Positions 1-9,660 of a stretch of DNA of 64,000 nt are shown piece after piece (position 1 is the first letter of the stretch; the number at the start of each line of letters is the position of its first letter). A program made the position numbers and the translations under genes. The notes beneath the pieces were generated by a model, which was given only the letters and a program-made list of their open reading frames with translations, ran no database searches and was not told the origin of the DNA. The stretch comes from Halomonas salinarum (lineage in GTDB: Bacteria > Pseudomonadota > Gammaproteobacteria > Pseudomonadales > Halomonadaceae). The stretch is taken from NCBI RefSeq assembly GCF_012062845.1, contig NZ_WWNB01000010.1, positions 1-64,000 of the forward strand, given 5' to 3'.

Positions 1-90
1 AAGGCCATGATCCCGCGCTTTCTAACGGTGGCGGCGAGAACGCCGCCGATGCCGTACCGGTTCCTGAAGCTGGCTGAGTCTTATGCGTAA
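1..90 (+). CDS. C-terminal end of an unidentified protein (cut by window edge)
   Basis: An open frame enters from the window edge and ends with TAA at 88-90, giving 29 residues ending in KLAESYA. The short, basic and hydrophobic tail is not enough to assign a family. A reductase or dehydrogenase tail is possible but unproven. The next gene on the strand starts about 250 bases later, so the two are probably not translationally coupled. Confidence 0.35.
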   Translation, partial: KAMIPRFLTVAARTPPMPYRFLKLAESYA

Positions 91-338
91 TCAGGAAAAA
101 TTATGGTGTCGTCCCCTTTCCAGAGCGGCAAAGACTGGTATCGATGCACCTTTCTTCCTGAAAACGGTCTCAAATCCACGCAGTGGATGGGACGGTCGGC
201 AGAAATGCCCTTGATGATGGGGCCTGCTCTACCGTCGATGTCTCATCTATCCAAGCCATCTAGCCAAGACACTTTTCAAGCCACCTAGCCAAGCCTTTCC
301 TCCATCTGAAGGCTCAGTGAGAACAAAGGGGTTTCTGC
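91..338. other. Intergenic region upstream of the efflux operon, with a short imperfect direct repeat
   Basis: No convincing gene is seen here; the 61-codon frame at 103-288 has no recognisable similarity. A 17-18 base near-identical direct repeat (CAAGCCAYCTAGCCAAG) occurs at about 251-268 and 276-293, just upstream of the efflux adaptor, and could be regulatory or a slippage product. The bases AAAGGGG lie about 8 nt before the ATG at 339 and serve as its ribosome binding site. Confidence 0.4.
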
Positions 339-1460
339 ATGTCATTTTCTAGGTGGTCGCATCGCTGCGCTGCTTGCCTGATCGCCCTGTGGCTTGTGCA
401 GATGCTGCTGTCGGGCACCGTCATGGCACAGGACGCCAGCAGCACGGTCATCGCCAGCCGCGCTGATACCCGCGCCTGGTCGGAACAGCTGTCAGCACTG
501 GGCACTCTGAAAGCCGATGAAAGCGTCACGCTGTCGGCGACCGTGACCGAGATCGTCAGTGAGGTGAGCTTCGAGGATGGACAGAAGGTGGCAGCCGGTG
601 ACGTGCTGATCCGTCTCGAAGACGGCGAGGAGCAGGCCCAGCTGCGCGCGGCCGAGGCGCTGCGCGACGAACGGCGCAATGCGTTGTCTCGTGTAAGCCA
701 ACTACAAGCCCGCAACCTGGCGCCCAGGGCCAATGTCGAGGATAGCCGGGCGCAGCTTAGGCAGGTTGAGGCACAGATCGACGAGATCGAGGCGCGTCTG
801 GCCGCACATCGGCTGCGCGCCCCCTTTGATGGAGAGATCGGCTTTCGCGATATCAGTGCCGGGAGCCTGGTCACGCCGGGCATGGCACTCCTGACCCTGG
901 ATAAGCTCGATGTCGTGAAACTCGATTTCCAGGTACCCGAGAGCCGCATCGCGCTGCTGTCACGGGGGTTACCGCTCACGGCCAAGAGCTCGGCCTACCC
1001 CGGCACACGCTTTGAGGGTCAGGTTGCCAGTATCGGCACGCGCATCGAGCCGGTCAGCCGAAGCGTCACGGTTCGCGCCAGGCTGCCCAACGACGAGCGC
1101 CGATTGCGCCCCGGCATGCTGATGGAAGTGACGCTCGACGGCGCATCACGCCAGGCGCTGGTGATACCCGAAGCCGCCTTGATACCCGAGGGACGTCGCC
1201 AATCGCTGCTGGTGATCGATGAAGCGGAGATGATCGCGCATCAGCGCAATGTGACCATCGGCGCTCGGCGTGCCGGCCGCGTCGAAATTCTCGACGGCTT
1301 GCGTGATGGCGACCTAGTGGTGATTCATGGCAGCCAGGCCACTCGCGATGGACAGGCCGTGAAGGTACTGGGCATCGTCGATGACTCAACGACGGTTGCC
1401 GACATCCTGCAACGCAGTCGGCCAGCCACGGGCCGTTCGACCATGGCGGATGACGCCTGA
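339..1460 (+). CDS. RND efflux pump periplasmic adaptor subunit (membrane fusion protein)
   Basis: The 373-residue protein begins with a basic, hydrophobic signal sequence that probably ends near VMA-QD (residue 30) and has no lipobox Cys at the cut. It then shows the MFP order: barrel-sandwich half, a coiled-coil hairpin with many Glu, Arg and Gln (about 105-160), the second lipoyl half (APFDGEIGFRDISAGSLVTPG) and a beta-barrel with membrane-proximal domain. It should link the inner-membrane permease encoded next to an outer-membrane channel. Its TGA overlaps the permease ATG by one base, so the two are translationally coupled. The substrate cannot be told; MexH-like adaptors are the closest match I can recall. 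No outer-membrane factor or regulator gene is adjacent. Confidence 0.9.
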   Translation: MSFSRWSHRCAACLIALWLVQMLLSGTVMAQDASSTVIASRADTRAWSEQLSALGTLKADESVTLSATVTEIVSEVSFEDGQKVAAGDVLIRLEDGEEQAQLRAAEALRDERRNALSRVSQLQARNLAPRANVEDSRAQLRQVEAQIDEIEARLAAHRLRAPFDGEIGFRDISAGSLVTPGMALLTLDKLDVVKLDFQVPESRIALLSRGLPLTAKSSAYPGTRFEGQVASIGTRIEPVSRSVTVRARLPNDERRLRPGMLMEVTLDGASRQALVIPEAALIPEGRRQSLLVIDEAEMIAHQRNVTIGARRAGRVEILDGLRDGDLVVIHGSQATRDGQAVKVLGIVDDSTTVADILQRSRPATGRSTMADDA

Positions 1461-4400
1461 TGCGCCTGTCCGATATCGCCGTCCAACGCCCGGTACTGGC
1501 AACCGTTCTGGCCGCGCTCATTGTGGCCTTCGGCCTGCTGGCCCTTGAACGTCTACCGCTGCAGGAATACCCGGCCATCGACCCGCCCATCGTCAGCGTC
1601 GACACGCGCTACCCGGGGGCATCAGCGAGCGTCGTCGAGACTCGTATCACCCAGGTGCTCGAGGATCGGATCTCCGGTATCGAGGGTATCCAGACCATCA
1701 GTTCCTCAAGCCAGGATGGCGAATCCGAGATCACGGTCGAGTTCGGCCTCGACCAGGATATCGACGCCGCCGCCAACGACATGCGTGACCGTATCTCGGG
1801 GGCCAGAGGCAACCTGCCGGATGAGGCCGAGCCGCCGGAAATCCAGAAGGCCGACAGCAGCTCGGAAGTCGTGGTGTGGTTGAGCCTGTCGGGAGAAGGC
1901 TATTCGATGACCGAGCTCACCGACTATGCCAACCGTTACCTGGTCGATCGGCTGTCGGTACAACCCGGCGTCTCGCAGGTCCGCGTCGGCGGCGGGCGCG
2001 ACTATGCCATGCGCATCTGGCTCGACCGCCATGCCCTGGCCGCCCGCAACCTGAGCGTCGGCGATGTCGAGGATGCCCTGCGTGACGAAAACGTCGAGCT
2101 GCCCGGCGGCGCCATTACTTCCAAGGATCGTCAGTTCGTGGTCCGCCTGCCGCGAAGCTTCTCGACTGCCGACGACTTTCAAAGGCTGGTGCTTTCCGAA
2201 GGCGCCGATGGCTATCTGGTAAGGCTTGGCGATGTTGCCCGCGTCGAGGTCGGTGCTGTCGAGGAGCGCACCGTCTTTCGCGGCAACGGCGTGCCGATGG
2301 TGGGGCTTGGTATGATCAAGCAATCCACCGCCAATGTGCTGGAACTTTCACAGGGCGTGCGCGCCGAGCTGGAGCGCCTACAGAAAACGCTGCCCGAGGG
2401 GCTGAGCCTGCGCCTCAACTTCGATGCCTCGGTGTTCGTGTCGGGTGCCATCAGTCAGGTGGTGATGACCCTGTTCATCGCCATGGGCCTGGTGGTCGTG
2501 GTGATTTTTCTCTTCCTTGGCAACCTGCGCACGACCCTGATACCCGCGGTCACGGTGCCGGTCGCCGTCATCGGCACCTTCATTGCGCTGGCAGTATTCG
2601 GCTTCACCATCAACCTGCTGACGCTGCTGGCCCTGGTGCTGGCCATCGGCCTGATCGTCGATGACGCGATCGTGGTACTCGAGAACATCCATCGCCGCAT
2701 GCAGCAGTATGGCGAGACACCGCTGGTGGCGGCATTTCGCGGCAGCCGCCAGATTGCCTTCGCGGTGATCGCGACCACCCTGGTGCTGGTGGCCGTCTTC
2801 GTGCCGCTGAGCTTTTTGCAGGGTGATATCGGCCGCCTGTTCGGCGAATTTGCGTTGACCCTATCGGCGGCTGTCACCCTCTCGAGCCTATTGGCGCTGA
2901 CGCTGACACCGATGATGGCATCCAAACTGCTCAGCCCCGGCATGCACGAGAGTCGCCTGGCGCTCGGTGTCCAGCGCCTGCTGGAATTCAGTCAGCGTAT
3001 CTACCGTGCTGTACTGATCCGCGCCCTCAAGCTGCGTCTGCTGGTCGCCGCGCTTTTTCTGGCGGTGCTTGGCGGCGCCAGCTGGCTCGCGGTGGAACTG
3101 CCCAGTGAATACACACCCAAGGAGGATCGCGGCAACTTCTTCCTGGTCGTCAACGGCCCACCCGGAGCCAGCTACGACTACATGCTCGATTACATGAACG
3201 AGATCGAAGCCCGACTGTTGCCGCTGATCGAGACCGGCGATGTCGACCGGGTGCTGATCCGGGCGCCCCGGGGCTATGGCAACATCGAGACCTTCAATGA
3301 TGGCTTCGCCATTGTCGGCCTGACCGACTGGGGCGAGCGTCGCTCTGCCTGGGCGATCATGGATGACGTACGCAGCCGGCTTTCGGGCCTGCCCGGGGTC
3401 CGCGCCTTTCCGGTGATGCGCCAGGGGTTCGGTGGCCGCGTCGAGAAACCCGTGCAATTCGTGCTCGGTGGCGGCACCTACGAGGAGCTTTCCGAGTGGC
3501 GCGACCGCCTGATCGCGCATATCCGCGCCGACAACCCGCGCCTGACCGGCCTCGATAGCGACTTTGATGAAAACCAGCCTCAGCTTCGGGTGGATATCGA
3601 CTACCCGCGGGCCGCGGAACTCGGCGTCACCGTAAGCGAGATCGGTCGCACCCTCGAGACGCTGCTCGGCGGTCGTAACGTGACCCGCTACGTGGATGAT
3701 GGTGAGGAGTACGAGGTGATACTGGAAGGCGAACCCAGCGATACGCGAAGCCCAAGCTCGCTGGATAGCATTCAGGTACGCTCGGCCCGCAGTGGTGAGC
3801 TGATTCCGCTGGCAAGCCTGGTGACGCTGACCGACTTCGCCGGTGCCAGCACCCTCAATCGCTTCAACCGCATCCGCGCCATCACCCTTGAAGCCGAGCT
3901 CGCCGAAGGCTACCCCCTCGGCGAGGCCCTTTCCTATCTGCAGGCAAGCGTCGATGAGATCCTGCCCGCAGAGGCGCAGACCGACCTCAAGGGCGCCTCG
4001 CGCGACTTCAGGCAGGCAAGCGGCGCGACGACCTTCCTTCTGGCCCTCGGTGTACTGGTGGTATTCCTGGTGCTGGCGGCCCAGTTCGAGAGCTTCATAC
4101 ACCCTCTGGTAATCATGTTCACGGTGCCACTGGCGCTGTGCGGTGCCCTGCTGGGGCTCTACGTCACCGGACAGTCGCTTAACCTTTACAGCCAGGTGGG
4201 ACTTGTCATGCTGATTGGGTTGGCCGCCAAGAATGGCATCCTGATCGTCGAGTTTGCCAACCAGCTGCGCGACCAGGGCAGCGCCTTTCGCGACGCCTTG
4301 ATCGATGCCTCGGTGACCCGCTTGCGGCCGATCCTGATGACCGCCGTGACCACCATGGCCGGCGCCTTGCCATTGATTCTCTCAACCGGACCGGGCGCTG

Positions 4401-4558
4401 AGACGCGGATGGTGATCGGCGTCGTGATTCTCAGCGGTGTCGCCGCCGCAACGGTTTTCACCCTGTTGGTGGTGCCGGTCGCCTATGATCTGCTGGCGAG
4501 GCGTACCGGCTCCCCCCAGGCGGTCGCCCAGCGTCTGGCCGACGAGATGACGCCCTGA
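1460..4558 (+). CDS. RND family efflux permease (HAE1 type, proton/drug antiporter)
   Basis: At 1032 residues this is full length for an AcrB/MexI-like inner-membrane antiporter. It starts MRLSDIAVQRPVLATVLA, the typical cytoplasmic lead into TM1. The TM4 proton-relay pair is in GLIVDDAIVVLENI near residue 405, and the TM10 Lys is in LAAKNGILIVEFANQL near residue 930. Two large periplasmic loops separate TM1-2 and TM7-8. It works with the adaptor at 339 and a TolC-like channel encoded elsewhere. The sequence looks more like MexI, MexW or VexH-type pumps than AcrB, but substrates cannot be predicted. Confidence 0.93.
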   Translation: MRLSDIAVQRPVLATVLAALIVAFGLLALERLPLQEYPAIDPPIVSVDTRYPGASASVVETRITQVLEDRISGIEGIQTISSSSQDGESEITVEFGLDQDIDAAANDMRDRISGARGNLPDEAEPPEIQKADSSSEVVVWLSLSGEGYSMTELTDYANRYLVDRLSVQPGVSQVRVGGGRDYAMRIWLDRHALAARNLSVGDVEDALRDENVELPGGAITSKDRQFVVRLPRSFSTADDFQRLVLSEGADGYLVRLGDVARVEVGAVEERTVFRGNGVPMVGLGMIKQSTANVLELSQGVRAELERLQKTLPEGLSLRLNFDASVFVSGAISQVVMTLFIAMGLVVVVIFLFLGNLRTTLIPAVTVPVAVIGTFIALAVFGFTINLLTLLALVLAIGLIVDDAIVVLENIHRRMQQYGETPLVAAFRGSRQIAFAVIATTLVLVAVFVPLSFLQGDIGRLFGEFALTLSAAVTLSSLLALTLTPMMASKLLSPGMHESRLALGVQRLLEFSQRIYRAVLIRALKLRLLVAALFLAVLGGASWLAVELPSEYTPKEDRGNFFLVVNGPPGASYDYMLDYMNEIEARLLPLIETGDVDRVLIRAPRGYGNIETFNDGFAIVGLTDWGERRSAWAIMDDVRSRLSGLPGVRAFPVMRQGFGGRVEKPVQFVLGGGTYEELSEWRDRLIAHIRADNPRLTGLDSDFDENQPQLRVDIDYPRAAELGVTVSEIGRTLETLLGGRNVTRYVDDGEEYEVILEGEPSDTRSPSSLDSIQVRSARSGELIPLASLVTLTDFAGASTLNRFNRIRAITLEAELAEGYPLGEALSYLQASVDEILPAEAQTDLKGASRDFRQASGATTFLLALGVLVVFLVLAAQFESFIHPLVIMFTVPLALCGALLGLYVTGQSLNLYSQVGLVMLIGLAAKNGILIVEFANQLRDQGSAFRDALIDASVTRLRPILMTAVTTMAGALPLILSTGPGAETRMVIGVVILSGVAAATVFTLLVVPVAYDLLARRTGSPQAVAQRLADEMTP

Positions 4559-4671
4559 TGACAAAGTACCCGGCTTAAAGACCCGGGCGTGACGACTGCT
4601 ATGCTCAGGGAAGGATACCTCTTTCTCACACATGGCAAGACGATATCGCCACAGCCGATAGGAGTAATGAC

Positions 4672-5088
4672 ATGATTGAATTACTGCCCAGCGAAGCCAG
4701 CCACGTGGTCGCGCTTCGTGCCAGTGGACGGGTAAGCGCCGATGACCTCCAGGAAGCCATCGACGCCATCGAGGCCCTGAAGAAGACCCATGAGCGCGTC
4801 AGCCTCTACGCCGAAATCGATGAAATGCGCTGGATGACGCTGTCGGCCATCATGCGCGACCTGGGTTATGGCCTGACCCAGATCGGCGATCTAGAGCATT
4901 ATCACCGTGCCGCCCTGGTCACCGACCATGACTGGCTGCGACCGCTGGTGTCTATCGAGAACCAGCTCTTCAAGCCGCTCGAGGTACGCGTCTTCGATAC
5001 CCACCACAAGGACGAGGCCAAGGAATGGGTACGCCAATTGCCAACGGCACCCGAAAACGCCAGTGCCGACAACGCAGATGCCGGTTAG
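4672..5088 (+). CDS. SpoIIAA-like (STAS-fold) protein
   Basis: This 138-residue cytoplasmic protein resembles the SpoIIAA-like family (PF11964) and keeps the pattern of an N-terminal strand (VVALRASGRVSADDL), helix, the segment LYAEIDEMRWMTLSAIMRDL and a late ALVTDHDWLRPL. Family members adopt a STAS/CRAL-TRIO-like fold and bind lipids or partner proteins; the role is mostly unknown. AGGAG stands 8 nt before the ATG at 4672. It is 113 bases downstream of the RND permease and could be co-transcribed with it. The last 15 residues are Ala/Asp rich and probably disordered. Confidence 0.75.
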   Translation: MIELLPSEASHVVALRASGRVSADDLQEAIDAIEALKKTHERVSLYAEIDEMRWMTLSAIMRDLGYGLTQIGDLEHYHRAALVTDHDWLRPLVSIENQLFKPLEVRVFDTHHKDEAKEWVRQLPTAPENASADNADAG

Positions 5089-5183
5089 CGGGCAAGGCTC
5101 GTTAGCGATTCGCTAATTAGCGGTTAGCTCGTTTGGGCGCCACTTGTGCAGGCTCGGCTTCCTGGCAAACCGGTCTTAATGGC

Positions 5184-5615
5184 TCAGCAATCACCCAACC
5201 GCTGTGCCTCGATCGTGCTGTGCATCCTTATCGCCCCCATCTGCGTGGTGGTTTCCACGTCCACCCGCCCCTTGGCCCGCTCGCCAAGAAACAGAAGGTT
5301 GCCATCGATACTCGCCTCACCTCCGCTGCCCCGACAGATCATTCGGTAATCCATGCGTTGTTGATTGCTGGTCGACTCGACCAGCTCACAGCCCTCCTGT
5401 TCCTGAATAAGAGAGCGTTGAGCATCGGCAATATCGGCCTTCGTCAGGCACTCCTGATGGGATTCCGTCTGATCGGGAATCGGCAGGTCGCCCTCGACCT
5501 TGGTCACACTATTGAACTCCCACATGCCGGGCACCAGATCCGGCGTACTCTCCTGAGCGAGCAGCATGGCAGGTGACATCAGCAAGACGAGAGCGAGTGG
5601 CAAAACAGGTGACAT
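5184..5615 (-). CDS. DUF3617 family periplasmic protein
   Basis: The 143-residue protein starts with a clear signal peptide (SPVLPLALVLLMSPAMLLAQ) followed by the DUF3617 signature: a G-MWEF opening, a Cys in the QECLT segment, paired Cys around EGCELV and YRMICRG, and a beta-rich C-terminus ending in Cys. Members are small exported proteins of unknown function with conserved disulfide-forming cysteines. GGAG lies about 8 nt before the ATG. It is convergent with the SpoIIAA-like gene and divergent from the sulfhydrylase gene. Confidence 0.75.
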   Translation of the reverse strand: MSPVLPLALVLLMSPAMLLAQESTPDLVPGMWEFNSVTKVEGDLPIPDQTESHQECLTKADIADAQRSLIQEQEGCELVESTSNQQRMDYRMICRGSGGEASIDGNLLFLGERAKGRVDVETTTQMGAIRMHSTIEAQRLGDC

Positions 5616-5880
5616 GGCAACGACTCCGACAAGGATAGTCTTTCAAGCGTAGACCAGCGTGCCGGCAGAAGGTCGCTGCGAGTCCCTAATACAGCCGTTT
5701 CCTCTAAAGCCACTTCCCTACAAGGCCGCTGAGGTTTACCTGTCAACCGATGAGGGCGATGAGCTATTGGGCTGCGTTGACCCGTCATAAGCGAAAGTAG
5801 ACAGGCGTTGGTAGCATACCTTGAGGGCGGCCCTGCTATGCTGTCATTCACCCTTCAGTCATCATTTTTCAGGATGCGTC

Positions 5881-7155
5881 ATGAAAAGAGAAACGCTCGC
5901 TCTTCACCACGGTTACTCCCCGGATGATCAGAATGCCGTGGCCGTGCCGATCCATCAGACGACCTCATTTGCCTTCGACAACGCCCAGCATGCCGCCGAC
6001 CTGTTCGACCTGAAGGTCGAGGGCAACATCTACTCACGGATCATGAACCCGACCTGCGCCGTGCTCGAAGAGCGCGTCGCCGCCCTTGAAGGCGGCATCG
6101 CAGGGTTGGCAGTGGCCTCGGGCATGGCGGCGATCACCTACGCGATCCAGACCATCGCCGAAGCAGGCGACAATATCGTCTCGATCAGCGAGCTCTACGG
6201 CGGTACCTATAACCTCTTCGCCCATACCCTGCCCCGGCAGGGCATCTCCGTGCGCTTCGCCGACAAGGATGATCTCGCCGGCATCGACGCCCTGATCGAT
6301 GATCATACCAAGGCGGTGTTCTGCGAGAGCGTCGGTAACCCCTCAGGCGGCGTTGTCGACCTGAAGGCACTGGCCGATATCGCCCATCGCCACGGGGTGC
6401 CGTTGATCGTCGATAACACCGTGCCCACCCCCTTCCTGTGGCGCCCTATCGAACATGGTGCGGATATCGTCATCCACTCGGCCACCAAGTACATCGGCGG
6501 CCATGGCACCACGGTGGGCGGGGTGATCGTGGATTCCGGAAAGTTCCCCTGGGCCGATCATCCCAAGCGTTTCTCGCTCTTGACCGAACCGGACGTGTCC
6601 TATCATGGCGTCAGCTATACGCGCGACGTCGGCGATGCGGCCTTCATCGCCCGTGCCCGGGTGGTACCACTGCGCAACATGGGCGCGGCCCTGTCGGCTC
6701 AGGCTGCCTGGAACCTGCTGCAGGGCCTCGAGTCGCTATCCCTGCGCATCGAGCGTATCTGCGACAACGCTCTCAAGGTGGCCACCTATCTGGAACAGCA
6801 TCCCCACGTCACCTGGGTACAGTACGCGGGACTTGAGAGTCACAAGGATCACGGCCTCGCCAAGCGTTATATGGATGGCCGCGCATCCGGCATCCTGAGC
6901 TTCGGCATCGAGGGCGGGCGAGAGGCCGGTGCTCGCTTCTACGATGCCCTGCAACTGATCCTGCGCCTGGTCAATATCGGCGATGCCAAGACCTGCTCGT
7001 CCATCCCCGCCTCGACGACGCACCGCCAGCTCAACGACGAAGAGCTCAAGGCCGCCGGCGTACGTCCCGACATGGTGCGCCTGTCGATCGGTATCGAACA
7101 TGTCGACGACATCATCGCCGATCTCGATCAGGCCCTGGCGGCCTCACAGGCCTGA
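5881..7155 (+). CDS. metY: O-acetylhomoserine aminocarboxypropyltransferase (sulfhydrylase)
   Basis: This 424-residue PLP enzyme of the Cys/Met metabolism family makes homocysteine from O-acetylhomoserine and sulfide in methionine synthesis. The ATG at 5881 is preferred over an upstream frame start at 5821 because the protein then begins MKRETLALHHGY, matching the family. Visible landmarks are the substrate-loop YSRIMNPTCAVLEERVAALEGG, the GMAAI phosphate-binding segment and the PLP Lys in HSATKYIGGHGTTVGG near residue 206. Length and the HGTTVGG context favour MetY over MetB or MetZ. It is monocistronic. Confidence 0.93.
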   Translation: MKRETLALHHGYSPDDQNAVAVPIHQTTSFAFDNAQHAADLFDLKVEGNIYSRIMNPTCAVLEERVAALEGGIAGLAVASGMAAITYAIQTIAEAGDNIVSISELYGGTYNLFAHTLPRQGISVRFADKDDLAGIDALIDDHTKAVFCESVGNPSGGVVDLKALADIAHRHGVPLIVDNTVPTPFLWRPIEHGADIVIHSATKYIGGHGTTVGGVIVDSGKFPWADHPKRFSLLTEPDVSYHGVSYTRDVGDAAFIARARVVPLRNMGAALSAQAAWNLLQGLESLSLRIERICDNALKVATYLEQHPHVTWVQYAGLESHKDHGLAKRYMDGRASGILSFGIEGGREAGARFYDALQLILRLVNIGDAKTCSSIPASTTHRQLNDEELKAAGVRPDMVRLSIGIEHVDDIIADLDQALAASQA

Positions 7156-7211
7156 CGGTTTCGGGTTTTTCGCCTTGCCTCGCATGCCCTTCATACACAT
7201 TCGCTTCATAT

Positions 7212-7234
7212 AAAAGCCCCCTCATTGAGGGGGC
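7212..7234 (-). terminator. Rho-independent terminator of the K+ channel operon
   Basis: The inverted repeat GCCCCCTC-ATT-GAGGGGGC lies at 7216-7234. On the minus strand it is followed by TTTT (AAAA at 7212-7215 on the plus strand), so it ends transcription of the channel gene that stops at 7281. The hairpin is identical to the one at 9667-9685. On the plus strand it lacks a T-run, so it is probably a weak terminator for metY. Confidence 0.8.
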
Positions 7235-7280
7235 CGACTCATTCTGACACTGGAAACTCCCGGCACGCTCACGCGAACGG

Positions 7281-9041
7281 TCATGGTTGGGGCCGACGAC
7301 GCCTCGGCGCAGGATCGCGGCGACGACGCGCAAGCTTATCCTTCAGCCACACGAACAGGGCCCCGCGGGGCTCATCGACACCCGTCACCACATACCGAAG
7401 CGTATAGGGGTTATGGAGTGTCGCCTGGAGCATCGACTCTACCCACTTTATCCCGCAGAAAAGAATCTCGTCACCGACTTCGAGCGGACACGCCTCATGG
7501 GGAAGCATGATCGAATGGCCTGCCCGGCGGATCGCGAGTGCCTCGCACGGGAACTTCTCCGGGAACGTCCGCGCATCACGGCACAAGGCGGCAAGCGTGA
7601 TCTCGCCTTGGTTATGCAGATATTCGGTCACCGCCGGCGCCTCTTCTGGGACCAGCTTGATCGACCACAGGTGCGGGGGACGCTCCCCCAAGACGGCCTT
7701 TAGACGGGTCGTCACGGCTCGGGTCTCCACCGGTTCGCGCTCCGCGAGCCAGTCGATCAGCTCCTGAACGAGGGGCGAAATCAAAAGTTTCAGGATCCGA
7801 CGTGCCGTTGTCAGGCTGTGCTGAAGGATCAGGTCGGCCCGGGCCGCATCGAACGCGAGCTGATTCTCGTGACTGTTCTGGCGCACGATGCGCAATGCAT
7901 CAGGGTTGAGCGCGTTAACTGACAACAGCGTACTGAGGTTGTCGGCATCGCGATTCGTCGCGACGACGATCCCGGCCGCGTCGTCAATTCCCGCCGTCAC
8001 CAGGGCCGCATGATCGGCGTGCTGCTGGACAATGAACGTATCTTCCCCAGCCTGGTTAGGCTCCACTTCCGGATCGATAATGCATGTATTAACACCATGG
8101 GCCTGAAGGTCGCGATGTATCCAGCGCCCCATTCGCCCATATCCGCACAGGATCCATTTGCCTCGCGGCACCTGTATCGGCTCTCCGAGCTTGACGCCAC
8201 GTTGCCCTACAATCCACGCATTGAGGTTATGCAGTTCCGGGCGTGCGATCGCCCAGGAAACAAGCTGGGCGAATATCTCGAAGGGGTCGACAACCGTGAC
8301 ATTCTCAAGCGACCGCAGATTGGCCTCGTGGCGGGCAGAGGTCGAACGACAGATAACGGGGAGCTGCGGATTGAGGTGGCGTGCCATCACCGCGATCTTG
8401 AGATTGACGTCGTCATCGTTGGTCAACGCAACCAGGGCCCGACATGCGGGGTGTTCCAGACCCGCGGCCAGGAGATGTTTCGGCACACTGGCGTCCGCAT
8501 GGAGTCCCGGCATCGCGACCCGGTAATCGCGAACCCCCAGGGCCTTGATGCGCTCCGGGTCGGAATCCAGTATCACCGCGCGCATCAGGTGGTCGCTTAG
8601 CCCTCGGGCAAGCAGACTGCCGGCATCGCCAAAACCGCAGAGAATGACGAAGGGCTCCACGTTGTGCTTGACCCTGCGGGCGAACCTGAACCCATCCATG
8701 GCCCGGATGAAGTAGGGATTCTGCACCAGGCGAATCAGGGAGCCGATCGCATAGAACCAGGCGATGACGCCGGTATAGAGACAAAAGATCGTCCACAGGC
8801 GCTGTTCCTCACTGAAGCCGTTCGGCAGTTCACCGAAACCGGTAGTGGTCGCCGTATAGGTGAAGAAATAGAAGGCATGGAAGAGACTCATGCGTGTCGC
8901 CTCACCATCGACGACCTGGCCTGGCATCAGCACCATGCCCATGATGCCCAGCGAATACACGAACAGCAGCACGAATAGGGGCCGGCGCATAAAGCGCAGG
9001 ACAATCATTGCCACGCGGTCGAGATCGGAGGTATATCTCAC
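7281..9041 (-). CDS. Potassium channel protein with two RCK (TrkA-N) domains
   Basis: The 586-residue protein has two membrane helices (about 15-40 and 86-108) flanking a pore loop with the selectivity filter TTTGFGELP, which is a TxGFG variant. Two Rossmann-type RCK domains follow: the first begins FVILCGFGDAGSLLARGL near residue 130 and the second WILCGYGRMGRWIHRDL near 295. A TrkA-C-like segment lies near the end. It should be a ligand-gated K+ channel of the inner membrane, fitting a salt-adapted cell. GTG at 9041 is chosen as start because GGGAGG stands 8 nt upstream; the next Met (9008) would cut into the lead of TM1. It is cotranscribed with the membrane protein gene at 9124-9507. Confidence 0.88.
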   Translation of the reverse strand: MRYTSDLDRVAMIVLRFMRRPLFVLLFVYSLGIMGMVLMPGQVVDGEATRMSLFHAFYFFTYTATTTGFGELPNGFSEEQRLWTIFCLYTGVIAWFYAIGSLIRLVQNPYFIRAMDGFRFARRVKHNVEPFVILCGFGDAGSLLARGLSDHLMRAVILDSDPERIKALGVRDYRVAMPGLHADASVPKHLLAAGLEHPACRALVALTNDDDVNLKIAVMARHLNPQLPVICRSTSARHEANLRSLENVTVVDPFEIFAQLVSWAIARPELHNLNAWIVGQRGVKLGEPIQVPRGKWILCGYGRMGRWIHRDLQAHGVNTCIIDPEVEPNQAGEDTFIVQQHADHAALVTAGIDDAAGIVVATNRDADNLSTLLSVNALNPDALRIVRQNSHENQLAFDAARADLILQHSLTTARRILKLLISPLVQELIDWLAEREPVETRAVTTRLKAVLGERPPHLWSIKLVPEEAPAVTEYLHNQGEITLAALCRDARTFPEKFPCEALAIRRAGHSIMLPHEACPLEVGDEILFCGIKWVESMLQATLHNPYTLRYVVTGVDEPRGALFVWLKDKLARRRRDPAPRRRRPQP

Positions 9042-9123
9042 GCGTTCATCCCTCCCACTGCCTGTACCAGGTTGTGGCTGTCACGCTGAAACAGTCTTCA
9101 GCAGGCCAGTTTTCGAGCATGGC

Positions 9124-9507
9124 CTAGCGCCGCGAGAGCAGCGTGTCGCCGACAAGAATCACTGCCGCGATGATATTCGCGACCAGTGCTCCCCTTGCGA
9201 TCGAGACGATATCGGCCATGTCGCCGGGCCCCGGCCCGCTCCCGTCACCGGGTTGCGCGACGATCCACACGACGCGCGCCGTGATCAACAGAAGGCCAGC
9301 CACCAGGCCGGACGCCAGCAGCAACGCGCCGGTCTGAGAGCGATCCCCCAGTTTCAAACCGATCGCCACCAAGTTGACGATGATAGTGAAGGTGAGAATC
9401 CAGACATTATGATGCGCAGGGGTCTCAACACCTCCCGCGACGAACGCGTAATTGAGGCTTAAGGTAAGAATGATAAAAAAGCCGAATACGACACGTTCGA
9501 GATTCAT
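9124..9507 (-). CDS. Small four-helix membrane protein (DUF6394-like)
   Basis: The 127-residue protein is almost wholly hydrophobic, with helices at about 5-27, 34-52, 60-85 and 103-122 and a Gly/Pro-rich loop (QPGDGSGPGPGD) between the last two. It resembles the DUF6394 family, which I recall sitting beside K+ channel genes in marine gammaproteobacteria. The channel gene begins 82 bases downstream on the same strand, so a shared transcript is likely and a function as channel partner is an inference. AGGAG lies 6 nt before the ATG. Confidence 0.65.
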   Translation of the reverse strand: MNLERVVFGFFIILTLSLNYAFVAGGVETPAHHNVWILTFTIIVNLVAIGLKLGDRSQTGALLLASGLVAGLLLITARVVWIVAQPGDGSGPGPGDMADIVSIARGALVANIIAAVILVGDTLLSRR

Positions 9508-9660
9508 GGACCTGCTCCTGACCGAGATGCGACATCAGTATAAGCATCCGTCCCCGTTGACTGCGAACGCCACTGACCTGATGGGTCGACCGATAGCCGG
9601 ATGACGGCATCCGAGGCGTGCATGGACCTAGTGGGCCTCCGTCTTGTCCTCCATACCTAC

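Noticed and set aside
2888-4102. 404-codon minus-strand frame opposite the RND permease
   Set aside because: Shadow; lacks a ribosome site and recognisable domains.
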